A stretch of 64,000 nucleotides of DNA from Streptococcus pneumoniae (GCF_001096185.1 NZ_CRPU01000005.1:62001-126000); one strand, 5' to 3'. Shown: positions 20,299-28,678, numbered from the stretch's first letter. The notes: generated by a model from the letters alone, not told the origin. Numbers and translations: made by a program.

Positions 20299-20339
20299 GG
20301 GAGCGGAATGCCTAGTATCATCCTTTAGTTTCCACTCCC
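20299..20339 (-). promoter_or_regulatory. Intercistronic stem-loop between binding protein and permease
   Basis: On the minus strand GGGAGUGGAA pairs with UUCCGCUCCC (one U-G pair) around a 21-nt loop, with no U tract after it. Such hairpins after the first gene of ABC operons often protect the upstream message and raise binding-protein levels. Confidence 0.6.
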
Positions 20340-20347
20340 GTATTTAA

Positions 20348-21649
20348 TTAGTTTGTTGCTATTTTTGAAATTGCATCAGACCAACGTTGGTTGAAATCTT
20401 TCATGATATCTTCAAAGCTTTCTTTTGAATTACCAAGCGCTGCATCAATAATGCGTTGTTTCTCTTTATCAGTTGTACCGATACCAAGTTGAGATTCGTT
20501 ATTCAAGTCACTAAAGAGTGATTCTTTTCCTTTTGGTGCTTGATTTTCTTCTACAATTTGGACGCCTGCCTTTTGACTAGATTTAAGTGAGTCTGGGTAT
20601 TCTGCACCTTTAAGTGTCGGAATTCCACCATTATCTTTTGCGTAGTCTGATTCATTGACCAACCAATCAAGCAACTTGCGAGCAGCTTCTTTGTGTTTGC
20701 TGTGAACATTAATACCATAGTTATAGTCACCAGCCGAAGTCATGTATTGTTTCCCATCAGCTGCTGTTGTTGGAAATGCTTGAAATTGAATATTTTTAGC
20801 ATTATCAGGATTTGCTTGTTGAACTTGTGGAACAGCCCAACTTCCCAAAACCATAACCGCGATTTTCCCATTTGCAAGATCCACTTTTGATTGTTCCCAA
20901 TCTGATGTGGTTGGATCTGCTTCAACCAATTTATCTTTGGTTACTGTATAGAGCAGATTGTAGATTGTATTTAATGGTTTGCCAGAGTCAAATGGAGATT
21001 TGTCTGATGTCATTTTGAAACTGTAGTCCATATCACCTGCAACACCTGCTTTTACAAAATCCCAGTTTGACAAGGTCCAACCTGCCGCATAGTTTGTATA
21101 AAGAGGTGTCACTTCAGGATTCTTTTCTTTAATTGTTTTTAAAGCTTTTACGAAGTCTTCTGGAGTTTTAGGAAACTCTTTAATACCTGCATCTTCAAAA
21201 ACTTTCATATTGACAACCATACCTGTCGCATTCAACTGGCTTGGAATACCATAGCTGACACCTTCATAAGAACGATCGTTCAATGAAAGGTATTTTTCTG
21301 ATAGCTCCGATTTTTGCCCTAAAGGCTCAAAGAAATTCGCATAATCTTGAGCCTTTATATCACCAGGAATCATTAACAAGTCACCATAGTCGTCACTGTT
21401 CATACGAGTTTTAACTTGTCCAGCGTAATCAGTAATAGTTTGAATTTCCACTTTAATATCTGGGTTCTTTTCATTGAATTTTTTAATGTATTCATCCCAT
21501 TTACCGCTTGCTTCCCAGTCTGTTCGATGGTTGATAAAGGTGATTGTTTCCGTTCCATCTTTCGCTTCTTGAGATCCTCCGTTTGAGCATCCTACCAAGA
21601 CTATTGAAGCTAGAGTCGCCACGCCAATACCAATCAAACTTTTTTTCAT
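20348..21649 (-). CDS. Sugar ABC transporter substrate-binding lipoprotein
   Basis: A 433-residue extracellular solute-binding protein of the CUT1 family 1 type. A type II signal peptide with lipobox LVGC puts the acylated Cys at residue 21. The mature protein is a two-lobed binding protein (DYGDLLMIPGD, then a VMVLGSWAVPQ hinge segment). It is the first gene of the operon, behind the promoter with two GntR-type palindromes. The ligand is inferred to be (galacto)manno-oligosaccharide from the enzymes encoded downstream. Confidence 0.92.
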   Translation of the reverse strand: MKKSLIGIGVATLASIVLVGCSNGGSQEAKDGTETITFINHRTDWEASGKWDEYIKKFNEKNPDIKVEIQTITDYAGQVKTRMNSDDYGDLLMIPGDIKAQDYANFFEPLGQKSELSEKYLSLNDRSYEGVSYGIPSQLNATGMVVNMKVFEDAGIKEFPKTPEDFVKALKTIKEKNPEVTPLYTNYAAGWTLSNWDFVKAGVAGDMDYSFKMTSDKSPFDSGKPLNTIYNLLYTVTKDKLVEADPTTSDWEQSKVDLANGKIAVMVLGSWAVPQVQQANPDNAKNIQFQAFPTTAADGKQYMTSAGDYNYGINVHSKHKEAARKLLDWLVNESDYAKDNGGIPTLKGAEYPDSLKSSQKAGVQIVEENQAPKGKESLFSDLNNESQLGIGTTDKEKQRIIDAALGNSKESFEDIMKDFNQRWSDAISKIATN

Positions 21650-21702
21650 CAGATTTTCCTCCGTTGTTGTGTGTGTTTGTTTTAAAGATATCTTTTAATA
21701 AG

Positions 21703-21708
21703 ATTATA
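21703..21708 (-). promoter_or_regulatory. Extended -10 of the ABC/alpha-galactosidase operon
   Basis: TGCTATAAT on the minus strand. Its -35 position falls in the proximal palindrome (21723-21738), so a bound regulator would block polymerase. Confidence 0.8.
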
Positions 21709-21722
21709 GCACAATATTTTTT

Positions 21723-21761
21723 AAAAGTATATACTTTTCTTAAAAAAGTATATACTTTTTT
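21723..21761. promoter_or_regulatory. Tandem palindromic operators, probably for the GntR regulator
   Basis: Two perfect palindromes share the core AAAAGTATATACTTTT: 21723-21738 (16 bp) and 21742-21761 (20 bp with flanking A/T). Centre-to-centre distance is 21 bp, two helical turns, so two dimers would bind on one DNA face. The AT-rich alternating core resembles HutC/TreR-type GntR operators. Confidence 0.75.
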
Positions 21762-22008
21762 GAAATGTATTTGATAAGTGCCAATACTTCTCTTTATAAT
21801 GGGGAAATAAATAGCAACATTAGATAACAAAGAAGCTGGTCAAAAACGCAATTTCCGGAGAAAATAAAGTAAATCCTAACATAATAAAACGCATAGAATC
21901 AAGATTTCTCAATGCCTGATACTATACTTTTTTAGTTTTAAAGATTTTTTCCCATCCTCTCCATCTTTTTCAAAAAACACTCTAGTCTACTGAACGATTA
22001 ATGATGGA

Positions 22009-22176
22009 TTATGTAACTTTCGATAGACTACAGTTGATAGCTACAAGCAAGGGCTGGATGAAGTTAGCTTTTAAAGCAGCCATATTGTTCATAATTTGTG
22101 GAAAGTAAGACACATACATCTTAACGGAAATGAAGACCTCTAACCAACCCAAAACTTTCATTTATTTTTCAGACAT
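22009..22176 (-). pseudogene. SemiSWEET (PQ-loop) sugar transporter remnant
   Basis: On the minus strand ATG TCT GAA AAA TAA is followed in the same frame by 50 codons starting MKVLGWLEVF. The YVSYFPQIMNN and NFIQPLLVAINC segments match the SemiSWEET/PQ-loop family of about 85-residue sugar transporters. Codon 5 is a nonsense codon (TAA where AAA would give Lys), and the frame ends at TAA where the family should continue into its second and third membrane helices. No remaining C-terminal part was found downstream. A start at the second ATG would still give only half a transporter. Confidence 0.7.
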
Positions 22177-22286
22177 TTTATAACCTCTTTTATCTTTACT
22201 GTGTCTCATTTTATAATCTTCTCACAAAACAATCTTTTTTAACCTTTTATTAGAATGATGTAAACTATCACAATCTTGTGAGAAGA

Positions 22287-22315
22287 AAAAGACCGGATTG
22301 CTCCGATCTGTTTGA
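22287..22315 (-). terminator. Terminator copy 1 after the small membrane protein gene
   Basis: On the minus strand CAGATCGGAGCAATCCGGTCTTTTTC; one of three near-identical hairpins within 1 kb. Confidence 0.75.
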
Positions 22316-22348
22316 TCCATAAAATGTAAAAATGAAGGCTCTTGTAAA

Positions 22349-22504
22349 TTAATGGATGGACTGATTGATTGTCATTAAGCCGTAGTTAATGATTGCAGCA
22401 ATATCTTCAAGGCCGTGCAAAATAAAACTTCCTACAATCAAACCTATAATAATTGAACAGATAATCATGGTCACACAGATTAGATAAATATCCTTTTTTT
22501 GCAT
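22349..22504 (-). CDS. Small single-pass membrane protein, 51 residues
   Basis: ATG at 22504 is preceded by GAGGAGAG at about 6 bases, an excellent ribosome site. The product begins MQKKDIYLICVTMIICSIII and has one strongly hydrophobic segment (residues 6-28) followed by an amphipathic tail (HGLEDIAAIINYGLMTINQS). An intrinsic terminator follows 34 bases after the stop. I do not recognise the family. Size, topology and clean signals suggest a real small protein; a single-TM regulator or a toxin-like peptide are both possible. Its promoter is not clear. Confidence 0.65.
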   Translation of the reverse strand: MQKKDIYLICVTMIICSIIIGLIVGSFILHGLEDIAAIINYGLMTINQSIH

Positions 22505-22699
22505 ATCATCTCTCCTCGTAATATAAAATCATGGAAATATTTCAATCCCAAGTTCCAATGAAATAAGAAAATCCACTTACTACAGCTATTTAATCATATT
22601 TCTCCTCTCCACATTAGTCCTATTTTCTGCTCTTATATTTTTATTATAAAGTTTTGAGAAAGCGCTGTCAATTATTTATATGCAATTTCTTTATATTAG

Positions 22700-22802
22700 T
22701 ACTCAATGAAAATCAAAAAGCAAACTAGGAAGCTAGCCACAGACAGTACTTGAGTACGGCAAGGCGAAGCTGACGTGGTTTGAAGAGATTTTCGAAGAGT
22801 AT
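22700..22802 (+). repeat. BOX element (boxC-boxA type, no boxB)
   Basis: Starts TACTCAATGAAAATC and ends TTTTCGAAGAGTAT, with the boxA core ACGGCAAGGCGAAGCTGACG. The middle boxB module is missing. Confidence 0.85.
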
Positions 22803-22803
22803 A

Positions 22804-22828
22804 AAAAGACCGGATTGCTCCGATCTTT
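22804..22828. terminator. Terminator copy 2
   Basis: AAAAGACCGGATTGCTCCGATCTTT hairpin; on the minus strand it can end the VOC protein message. Confidence 0.65.
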
Positions 22829-22894
22829 CAATAGTTCCCATTCTCAATTTCTGTTTTAAAAATAGCTAAGGTTAACGTCAAATGACTAAGCACC

Positions 22895-23242
22895 TTATTT
22901 CATACGATAAAAATCAAGCACTAGACCAGCAGGACCTTTAACTAATAAGGACTCTGTTCCCCAATCGGTTACAGCTGGACCGTTTAAAACCTGGATACCA
23001 AGCTCTTTCAACCTTTGGTAGTTTTGGTCTACATTCTCAACCTCGATATGAAGAATGATTCCTGACTGAAAGTTTTCTAAAGGAACCAAATGATTTTGGG
23101 ACAACATCAGACAGTGACTGCCAATCGTAAACTGAGCAAAACCATCATCAGCATAATCTGCCTTTTTATCCAAGATATGCTCCAAGTCAGCACAGACTTG
23201 GGGAACATCTGAAACGATAATATCTAATTGATTTAAATCCAT
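22895..23242 (-). CDS. VOC superfamily (glyoxalase/bleomycin resistance-like) protein
   Basis: A 115-residue protein with one glyoxalase-type beta-alpha-beta-beta-beta module pair: LDIIVSDVP at the N-terminus, ILHIEVENVDQNYQRLKELG in the middle and KGPAGLVLDFYR at the C-terminus. The VOC fold binds small molecules or metals; specific function is unknown. SD GGAGGAT precedes the ATG. It is flanked on both sides by copies of the same terminator. Confidence 0.75.
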   Translation of the reverse strand: MDLNQLDIIVSDVPQVCADLEHILDKKADYADDGFAQFTIGSHCLMLSQNHLVPLENFQSGIILHIEVENVDQNYQRLKELGIQVLNGPAVTDWGTESLLVKGPAGLVLDFYRMK

Positions 23243-23256
23243 TTACTATCCTCCAT

Positions 23257-23283
23257 AAAAAGACCGATTGCTCCGATCTTTTT
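23257..23283. terminator. Terminator copy 3
   Basis: AAAAGACCGATTGCTCCGATCTTTTT hairpin, one G shorter than copies 1 and 2, located just upstream of the VOC gene. Confidence 0.65.
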
Positions 23284-23329
23284 AAGTTTTTCTCTATGAA
23301 AATCCAAGAATAAACAAGGTGAAGCCAAG

Positions 23330-23356
23330 TTTGATGGCAAATATTTGCTCATCAAA
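23330..23356. repeat. 27-bp near-perfect palindrome downstream of spxB
   Basis: TTTGATG-GCAAATATTTGC-T-CATCAAA: a perfect 12-bp core with 7-bp complementary outer arms and a single unpaired T. Confidence 0.7.
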
Positions 23357-23397
23357 CTACGAAAAATCCTTTGGGACTTTTTCTAGGCTCCACACTA

Positions 23398-23436
23398 GAT
23401 TCCATCATTGAAATTTATGGTTTCAATGATGGAATC
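23398..23436. repeat. Perfect 16-bp inverted repeat downstream of spxB
   Basis: GATTCCATCATTGAAA and its exact complement flank a 7-base spacer. No T run follows on either strand, so it is not a standard intrinsic terminator. Confidence 0.85.
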
Positions 23437-23495
23437 GTCGGCAGTAAGCTAATAAAGAAGTCTATAAATTTATCTTTGATTTTCGACGAGAGAAA

Positions 23496-25271
23496 TTATT
23501 TAATTGCGCGTGATTGCAATCCTTCTTCTTCCAAGAAGAGACGGAATGGTACGAGTTCTTCTGCTTCGTATTTTTCCTTGAAGGCTTTGATAGCTTCTTC
23601 TGAGTGTTGTTTTGGATCCAACTCAAGTACTTCTACTGGAAGTGGACGGTGTGGAGTGATGCGAGCATCGATCACAACAGTTTTACCTTCTTTGTTCAAT
23701 TTAACAGCTTCTGCAACAACTGCATCGATGTCTTCGATACGGTCAACTGTAAATCCAACAGCTCCCTGAGCTTCAGCGATTTTCGCATAGTCAGCATTAG
23801 GGAAGTCACAACCAAACAAGTGTTTGTTTGTGTCTTCGTATTTGTCCTTGATGAAGGCATATTTACCATTTGAGAAGACAACGTTGATAACTGGAAGGTC
23901 GTATTGAACGTTTGTGATAACGTCTGGGTAGCACATGTTGAATGCACCGTCACCCATGATGTTCCATACTTGGCGATCTGGATTGTCTTTCTTAGCAGCG
24001 ATACCACCAGGAAGGGCAATACCCATTGTCGCAAAGAGTGGAGATGTACGCCACATGTTCTTAGGTGTCATGTGAAGGTGACGAGTAGATGTTTGAGTAG
24101 TGTCACCTACGTCGATTGAGTAGATAGCGTCTTGATCAGCATGTTTGTTGATTGCATTGTAAACTTGATACAATTGCAATTCACCCTCAGTTTTACCTTC
24201 GAGTTTGTTCATGTAATCACGCCAGTTTTGGTTGTTCTTAACGTTTGCACGCCACCATGGAGTAGATTCAACTGGGTTCACTTTGTCAAGGATAGCTTTG
24301 GCTGCTTGACCTGCATCACCAAGGATTGAAGCGTCAAGGGCGTGACGTTTACCAAGTTTGTAAGGGTCAATATCAACTTGGATGAATTTTTCAGTGTTCT
24401 TGAATGCTTCGTAAACTTCAGCAAATGGGAAGTTTGAACCAAGGAAAAGAACTGTGTCTGCTTCAAAGACCACTTCGTTGGCTGGTTTCCAACCAACACG
24501 GTAAGCAGAACCTGTCAAACCTTCATAGTTCCATTCGAAAGCTTCAAAGTTTTTACCAGTTGTGATGATTGGTGCTTTGATTTTACGTGACAATTCAGTG
24601 ATCACTTCACCAGCTTTAACACCACCGTAACCAGCATAGATAACTGGACGTTCAGCATTGTTCAAGATTTCAACAGCTTTGTCGATTTCAACTTCGTTCA
24701 AAGCAGGAGCGATAAATGAACGCTCGTATGAACCTGATCCATAGTATGAGTTTTCGTCGATTTCTTGGAAACCGAAGTTTACTGGGATTTCAACAACAGC
24801 TGGACCTTTTTTAGAAACTGCAGCACGGCAAGCTTCGTCAATAACTTTTGGCAATTGCTCAGCGTAAGCTACACGTTTGTTGTAGACAGCGATACCGTTG
24901 TACATTGGGTTTTGGTTCAATTCTTGGAAAGCATCCATGTTGAGTTCGTTAACTGGACGTGATCCAAGGATCGCTAGGAATGGAGTGTTATCCATAGCTG
25001 CATCGTAAACACCGTTAATCAAGTGAGTCGCACCTGGACCACCTGAACCAACTGCAACCCCGATTGAGCCGCCGAATTTAGCTTGCATAACCGCTGCAAG
25101 AGCACCTGTTTCTTCGTGGCGAACTTGCAAGAAGCGAATATCTTTTTCTTCAGCCAAAGCATCCATCAATGAGCTGAGTGTTCCTGATGGGATACCGTAG
25201 ATTGTGTCTACGCCCCATGTTTTCAATACGTTAAGCATTGCTGCAGATGCAGTAATTTTCCCTTGAGTCAT
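23496..25271 (-). CDS. spxB: Pyruvate oxidase
   Basis: A 591-residue thiamine-diphosphate and FAD-dependent oxidase. It converts pyruvate, phosphate and oxygen to acetyl phosphate, CO2 and hydrogen peroxide. The N-terminal PYR domain has the catalytic Glu in RHEETGA (near residue 53), the middle domain binds FAD, and the C-terminal PP domain has the ThDP motif GDGAFNM followed by the conserved Asn about 25 residues later. Codon use is very regular (GTT, GAA, AAC), as in highly expressed genes. It is the main H2O2 source of Mitis-group streptococci. A cre-like site lies at 25325-25340. Confidence 0.97.
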   Translation of the reverse strand: MTQGKITASAAMLNVLKTWGVDTIYGIPSGTLSSLMDALAEEKDIRFLQVRHEETGALAAVMQAKFGGSIGVAVGSGGPGATHLINGVYDAAMDNTPFLAILGSRPVNELNMDAFQELNQNPMYNGIAVYNKRVAYAEQLPKVIDEACRAAVSKKGPAVVEIPVNFGFQEIDENSYYGSGSYERSFIAPALNEVEIDKAVEILNNAERPVIYAGYGGVKAGEVITELSRKIKAPIITTGKNFEAFEWNYEGLTGSAYRVGWKPANEVVFEADTVLFLGSNFPFAEVYEAFKNTEKFIQVDIDPYKLGKRHALDASILGDAGQAAKAILDKVNPVESTPWWRANVKNNQNWRDYMNKLEGKTEGELQLYQVYNAINKHADQDAIYSIDVGDTTQTSTRHLHMTPKNMWRTSPLFATMGIALPGGIAAKKDNPDRQVWNIMGDGAFNMCYPDVITNVQYDLPVINVVFSNGKYAFIKDKYEDTNKHLFGCDFPNADYAKIAEAQGAVGFTVDRIEDIDAVVAEAVKLNKEGKTVVIDARITPHRPLPVEVLELDPKQHSEEAIKAFKEKYEAEELVPFRLFLEEEGLQSRAIK

Positions 25272-25324
25272 AGTGATAACTCTCCTTCAATTTTTTTAGA
25301 CTTGGAGAATACGATTACATAGAA

Positions 25325-25341
25325 TTGGAAACGTTCTCCAA
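25325..25341. promoter_or_regulatory. cre-like site (CcpA) upstream of spxB
   Basis: TTGGAAACGTTCTCCAA fits TGNAANCGNWNNCA at all conserved positions but one. It lies about 55 bases before the spxB start. CcpA control of spxB is known in streptococci. Confidence 0.6.
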
Positions 25342-25477
25342 ACTTTTACTATTCCACTGTATCATATTTATGCTGACTTTTCTAAAAATCTGCTCAAAAC
25401 TCTCTATTCTCTATTCTAATACAGTTTTGAAAATGCTACCATTCCTGTTTTATAACAAAGAAATCTAGTCATTACTT

Positions 25478-27721
25478 TTAGTCTATTTTAGTAAAGTTTA
25501 AGAGAAGAGAACTAGTCAGAACAGATACAGAACTAAAGGCCATGGCTAGACCTGCCAATTCTGGATTGAGAGCCAGTCCAACACCTGAAAAGACTCCTGC
25601 TGCAATCGGAATTCCTACGACATTGTAGATAAAGGCCCAGAAAAGATTGAGCAGAATACGATGAAAGGTTTTCTTACTCATGTCAAAGGCACGAACCACT
25701 CCTAAGAGGTTATTGGTTGTCAACACCAAATCCGCTGACTCGATAGCAATATCTGTTCCAGCTCCCATAGCAATCCCCACATCTGCTACACTAAGGGCAG
25801 GAGCATCATTGATACCGTCCCCAACAAAGGCTACCTTGCCAGTCGCTTGTAGTTTATGGATTTCATGGGCTTTTTCTTCTGGCAAGACACCTGCAATGAC
25901 CTCTTCGATTCCGATCTGATCGGCAATAGCACGCGCCACACCTGCATTGTCTCCTGTCAGCATGACTGTTTTAAGACCTCGTTTTTTCAACTGACTGATG
26001 GCAAGCTTGGCATTTTCCTTAGGAATATCTTGCAGAGCAAGCAAGCCTTTGATTTCATTCTCAACAGCCAAGAACACAACTGTCTTAGCTTCTTTTTCCA
26101 GTTCTTCTAGTTTATCTTGATAAGTGCTAGAAATGTTCATGCCATCCAGCATTTTAGCATTTCCAAGCAGAACTTGTTTTCCATTGATTTGCCCTGAAAC
26201 ACCTTTTCCGTGCAAGGCTTGGAAATTTTCCACAGTGTGAAGCTCAAGTCCAATTTCAGTCGCTCGCTTGACAATGGCCTCAGCCAGTGGGTGTTGAGAA
26301 GCTTCTTCCAAGGATGCTGCCAATCCAAGTACTTCTGTCTCGTTGCCAATAATATCTGTGACCACTGGTTTTCCTTCCGTCAAAGTCCCTGTCTTGTCAA
26401 AGACAAGAGTTTGGACTTTCTGTATTTCCTGTAGAACCATTCCATTTTTGAGGAGAACTCCCATCTTTGCACTGCGACCTGTCCCCACCATAAGGGCTGT
26501 CGGTGTTGCAAGTCCCAAGGCACAAGGGCAGGCGATAATCAAAACCGCCACCCCATAGAGAAGAGAAGACACAAAACTCGCTCCAAGCACGACTACACTA
26601 TCCCTGAGCAAGACGAACCAAACCCAAAAGGTCACGATTCCTAAAATGACAACTGCTGGGACAAAAATGCCTGAAATTTTATCCGTCAAGTCCTGAATCG
26701 GCGCACGACTTGTCTGAGCTTTCTTCACAAAATCCACAATCTGAGCCAAAACAGTCTCTGAACCAACTTTTTCTGCTCTAAAAACAAGCGTTCCACTATT
26801 ATTGATGGTTGAACCAATGACGGTATCTCCAACTGTCTTGTCCACAGGCAGACTCTCACCTGTCACCATAGACTCATCAATACTAGAGATACCTTCTACT
26901 ACGACACCATCAACCGCAATCTTTTCACCGGGACGCACTCGAATCAGATCACCTACCTTGACTTGCTCCAAAGGAACTTGAACATAGTTATCCTCACGCA
27001 AGACTTCTGCAGTTTTAGCCTGCAAGTCAAGTAATTTCTCCACAGCTTGGGAAGTATTTTTCCGCATTTTCTCCTCAAAAACGGCTCCCAAAAGAACGAA
27101 GAAGAAGATAAATGCAGCACTTTCAAAGTAAACGGGGAGGCCAGCGAAGAGGGCAACTAAGCTATAGAAATAGGCCACTAGGGTTCCCAGAGCAACCAAG
27201 GTATCCATGTTGGCATTGTGCTTTTTAAAACTAGCCCAAGCACTTTGGATATAAGGACCACCTGCTACTAGCATAATCGGTGTTGTGGCTAAAAAGGTGC
27301 CCCAACGCAGGACTTGGTGACTAATTCCCCCTGTCGACATCCCAATCATGAGAATCACAAGAGGCACAGTAAAGATACTGGTAATCCAAAAACGCTGTAA
27401 AAGTGATAGAGATTTTCGAGTCTTCTCAACAACTGTATAACTTCCCTTTTGCATCTTCATGCCACAAGAAAATTCATGTTGACCTAATTCTTGAGGTGTA
27501 AAACGAATGACTTTCTCCTCATCTACGCCGATTGGTTCCAAGATGCCTTCTTCTTCAAACAGAATTTCCTTGTAACAGTTTGAAGGAGTAGCACGATGAA
27601 AGGTGATCTCAGCAGGAACTCCTTTTTGCAGTTGAATGTGGGCTGGATGGTAGCCTTTGTCTGCCGTGATACGGATTTTTTGAACACCATTTTCAAGACT
27701 TGCTTTTACAATTTCAGTCAT
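25478..27721 (-). CDS. copA: Copper-exporting P1B-type ATPase
   Basis: A 747-residue heavy-metal ATPase. The first about 110 residues form a cupredoxin-like domain rather than the usual ferredoxin-like CxxC domain, with Cys/Met ligands in FSCGMKM. Eight transmembrane helices follow. The ion-site motif is CPC (IACPCALG), the phosphorylation site DKTGT, the P1B-specific His-Pro in [10 protein letters not shown], and the hinge GDGINDAPA. It expels Cu(I) from the cytoplasm. It is third in copY-cupA-copA, 9 bases after cupA. Confidence 0.95.
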   Translation of the reverse strand: MTEIVKASLENGVQKIRITADKGYHPAHIQLQKGVPAEITFHRATPSNCYKEILFEEEGILEPIGVDEEKVIRFTPQELGQHEFSCGMKMQKGSYTVVEKTRKSLSLLQRFWITSIFTVPLVILMIGMSTGGISHQVLRWGTFLATTPIMLVAGGPYIQSAWASFKKHNANMDTLVALGTLVAYFYSLVALFAGLPVYFESAAFIFFFVLLGAVFEEKMRKNTSQAVEKLLDLQAKTAEVLREDNYVQVPLEQVKVGDLIRVRPGEKIAVDGVVVEGISSIDESMVTGESLPVDKTVGDTVIGSTINNSGTLVFRAEKVGSETVLAQIVDFVKKAQTSRAPIQDLTDKISGIFVPAVVILGIVTFWVWFVLLRDSVVVLGASFVSSLLYGVAVLIIACPCALGLATPTALMVGTGRSAKMGVLLKNGMVLQEIQKVQTLVFDKTGTLTEGKPVVTDIIGNETEVLGLAASLEEASQHPLAEAIVKRATEIGLELHTVENFQALHGKGVSGQINGKQVLLGNAKMLDGMNISSTYQDKLEELEKEAKTVVFLAVENEIKGLLALQDIPKENAKLAISQLKKRGLKTVMLTGDNAGVARAIADQIGIEEVIAGVLPEEKAHEIHKLQATGKVAFVGDGINDAPALSVADVGIAMGAGTDIAIESADLVLTTNNLLGVVRAFDMSKKTFHRILLNLFWAFIYNVVGIPIAAGVFSGVGLALNPELAGLAMAFSSVSVLTSSLLLNFTKID

Positions 27722-27730
27722 ATCATTCTC

Positions 27731-28102
27731 CTATTCTACAATCATCTTACCGTGCATCATATTCATGCCACAAGAGAAACCATACTCTCCAGCCTGCTCA
27801 GGCGTGATTTCCACTACATACTCTTCACCCATTGGTAAGTCCGCATGTACACCAAAGTCTGGAAAGACGATCTGATCCAAACAAGGTGAAGGATCCTTAC
27901 GGTCAAAGACAATGCGGGCTGGCACTGATTTCTTGAGGATAATCAACTCAGGCGTATAGCCCCCCATGACCTCCACTCGAATCTCTTGGTAGCCCTTTTT
28001 TTGCTGGGCCTTTTGTCCAGATTTTTCAGGCTTTTTGAAAAACCAAAACAAGATAAACGCGATAAGGGCAATACAAATAATGGTTACAATACTATTTAAC
28101 AT
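27731..28102 (-). CDS. cupA: Copper chaperone with cupredoxin-like domain
   Basis: A 123-residue protein with an N-terminal transmembrane anchor (residues 4-22) and a cupredoxin fold. Copper ligands are visible in the C-terminal SCGMNMMHGKM cluster and in SPCLDQ. Its soluble domain is homologous to the N-terminus of CopA, consistent with handing Cu(I) to the ATPase. It sits between copY and copA with 10- and 9-base gaps. Confidence 0.92.
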   Translation of the reverse strand: MLNSIVTIICIALIAFILFWFFKKPEKSGQKAQQKKGYQEIRVEVMGGYTPELIILKKSVPARIVFDRKDPSPCLDQIVFPDFGVHADLPMGEEYVVEITPEQAGEYGFSCGMNMMHGKMIVE

Positions 28103-28112
28103 GACGTCTCCT

Positions 28113-28508
28113 TTACATACAATTACATTTTACTTCTGTCACAGCACTTGATTTCTTCTCAGAAATCACAGCTTCCAAGTCTTCCAAGTCAGCCAGAGTA
28201 AAATCACATTCCATAATCAAATCAGCCAACAAATTCTTAATCCTACGGGAACAAACCTTGTCCTTAATATCTTGGACAAGCAAGTCTCGACTTTGATCCA
28301 AAGTTAAAAGGGCTGAATAAACAAAGAACTTGCCTTCTTTTTTCCTTGTCAGACACTCTTTCTCAACCAGACGAGCCAAAAGAGTTTGAATGGTCGACTT
28401 GGACCAGTCGAACCGCTCCGCCAGAACCCTGATCAAATCCGTACTAGTCTGCTCTCCTTGCATCCAAATAATCTTCATGACCTGCCATTCTGCATCTGAA
28501 ATCTGCAT
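28113..28508 (-). CDS. copY: Copper-responsive repressor CopY
   Basis: A 131-residue BlaI/MecI-type winged-helix repressor (QISDAEWQVMKIIW, then STIQTLLARLVEKECLTRKKEG). Only one C-terminal metal-hook CxC is present (KCNCM at the very end); the second CxC of the Enterococcus-type CxCx4CxC motif is missing. The start ATG 28508 is 5 bases behind GGAGGTG; an ATG three bases earlier is too close. Two operators (28524-28539, 28564-28579) overlap its promoter, so it is autoregulated. Confidence 0.93.
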   Translation of the reverse strand: MQISDAEWQVMKIIWMQGEQTSTDLIRVLAERFDWSKSTIQTLLARLVEKECLTRKKEGKFFVYSALLTLDQSRDLLVQDIKDKVCSRRIKNLLADLIMECDFTLADLEDLEAVISEKKSSAVTEVKCNCM

Positions 28509-28523
28509 CATCACACCTCCAAA

Positions 28524-28579
28524 ATCTACATTTGTCAATTATAATCATCAGTATACTCTCAAAATCTACATTTGTCAAT
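28524..28579 (-). promoter_or_regulatory. cop promoter with two CopY operators 40 bp apart
   Basis: ATTGACAAATGTAGAT, matching the CopY box (KACANNTGTM core), occurs identically at 28524-28539 and 28564-28579. TTGACA of the distal box (28573-28578) serves as -35, with TATACT (28550-28555) as -10 after 17 bases. One repressor dimer thus covers the -35 and the other the region just after the transcription start. Confidence 0.88.
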
Positions 28580-28669
28580 TATAAAATCAATCTTTTTGTC
28601 GAAAAATAGGATTTTAATCATTTGAAAAACGATTTGCAGTCAAATATTACTATATAAACAATAAAAATA

Positions 28670-28678
28670 TGCTATACT
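28670..28678 (+). promoter_or_regulatory. Extended -10 of thiD
   Basis: TGCTATACT, about 20 bases before the TPP riboswitch. Confidence 0.7.

Noticed and set aside
22895-23242. Specific call as lactoylglutathione lyase
   Set aside because: Only the VOC fold is supported; the metal ligands expected for glyoxalase I could not be placed.
23398-23436. Intrinsic terminator for spxB
   Set aside because: The stem is perfect but no U run follows on either strand; listed as an inverted repeat instead.
23371-23769. 132-codon plus-strand frame across the 3' end of spxB
   Set aside because: Mostly antisense to spxB; no start signal.
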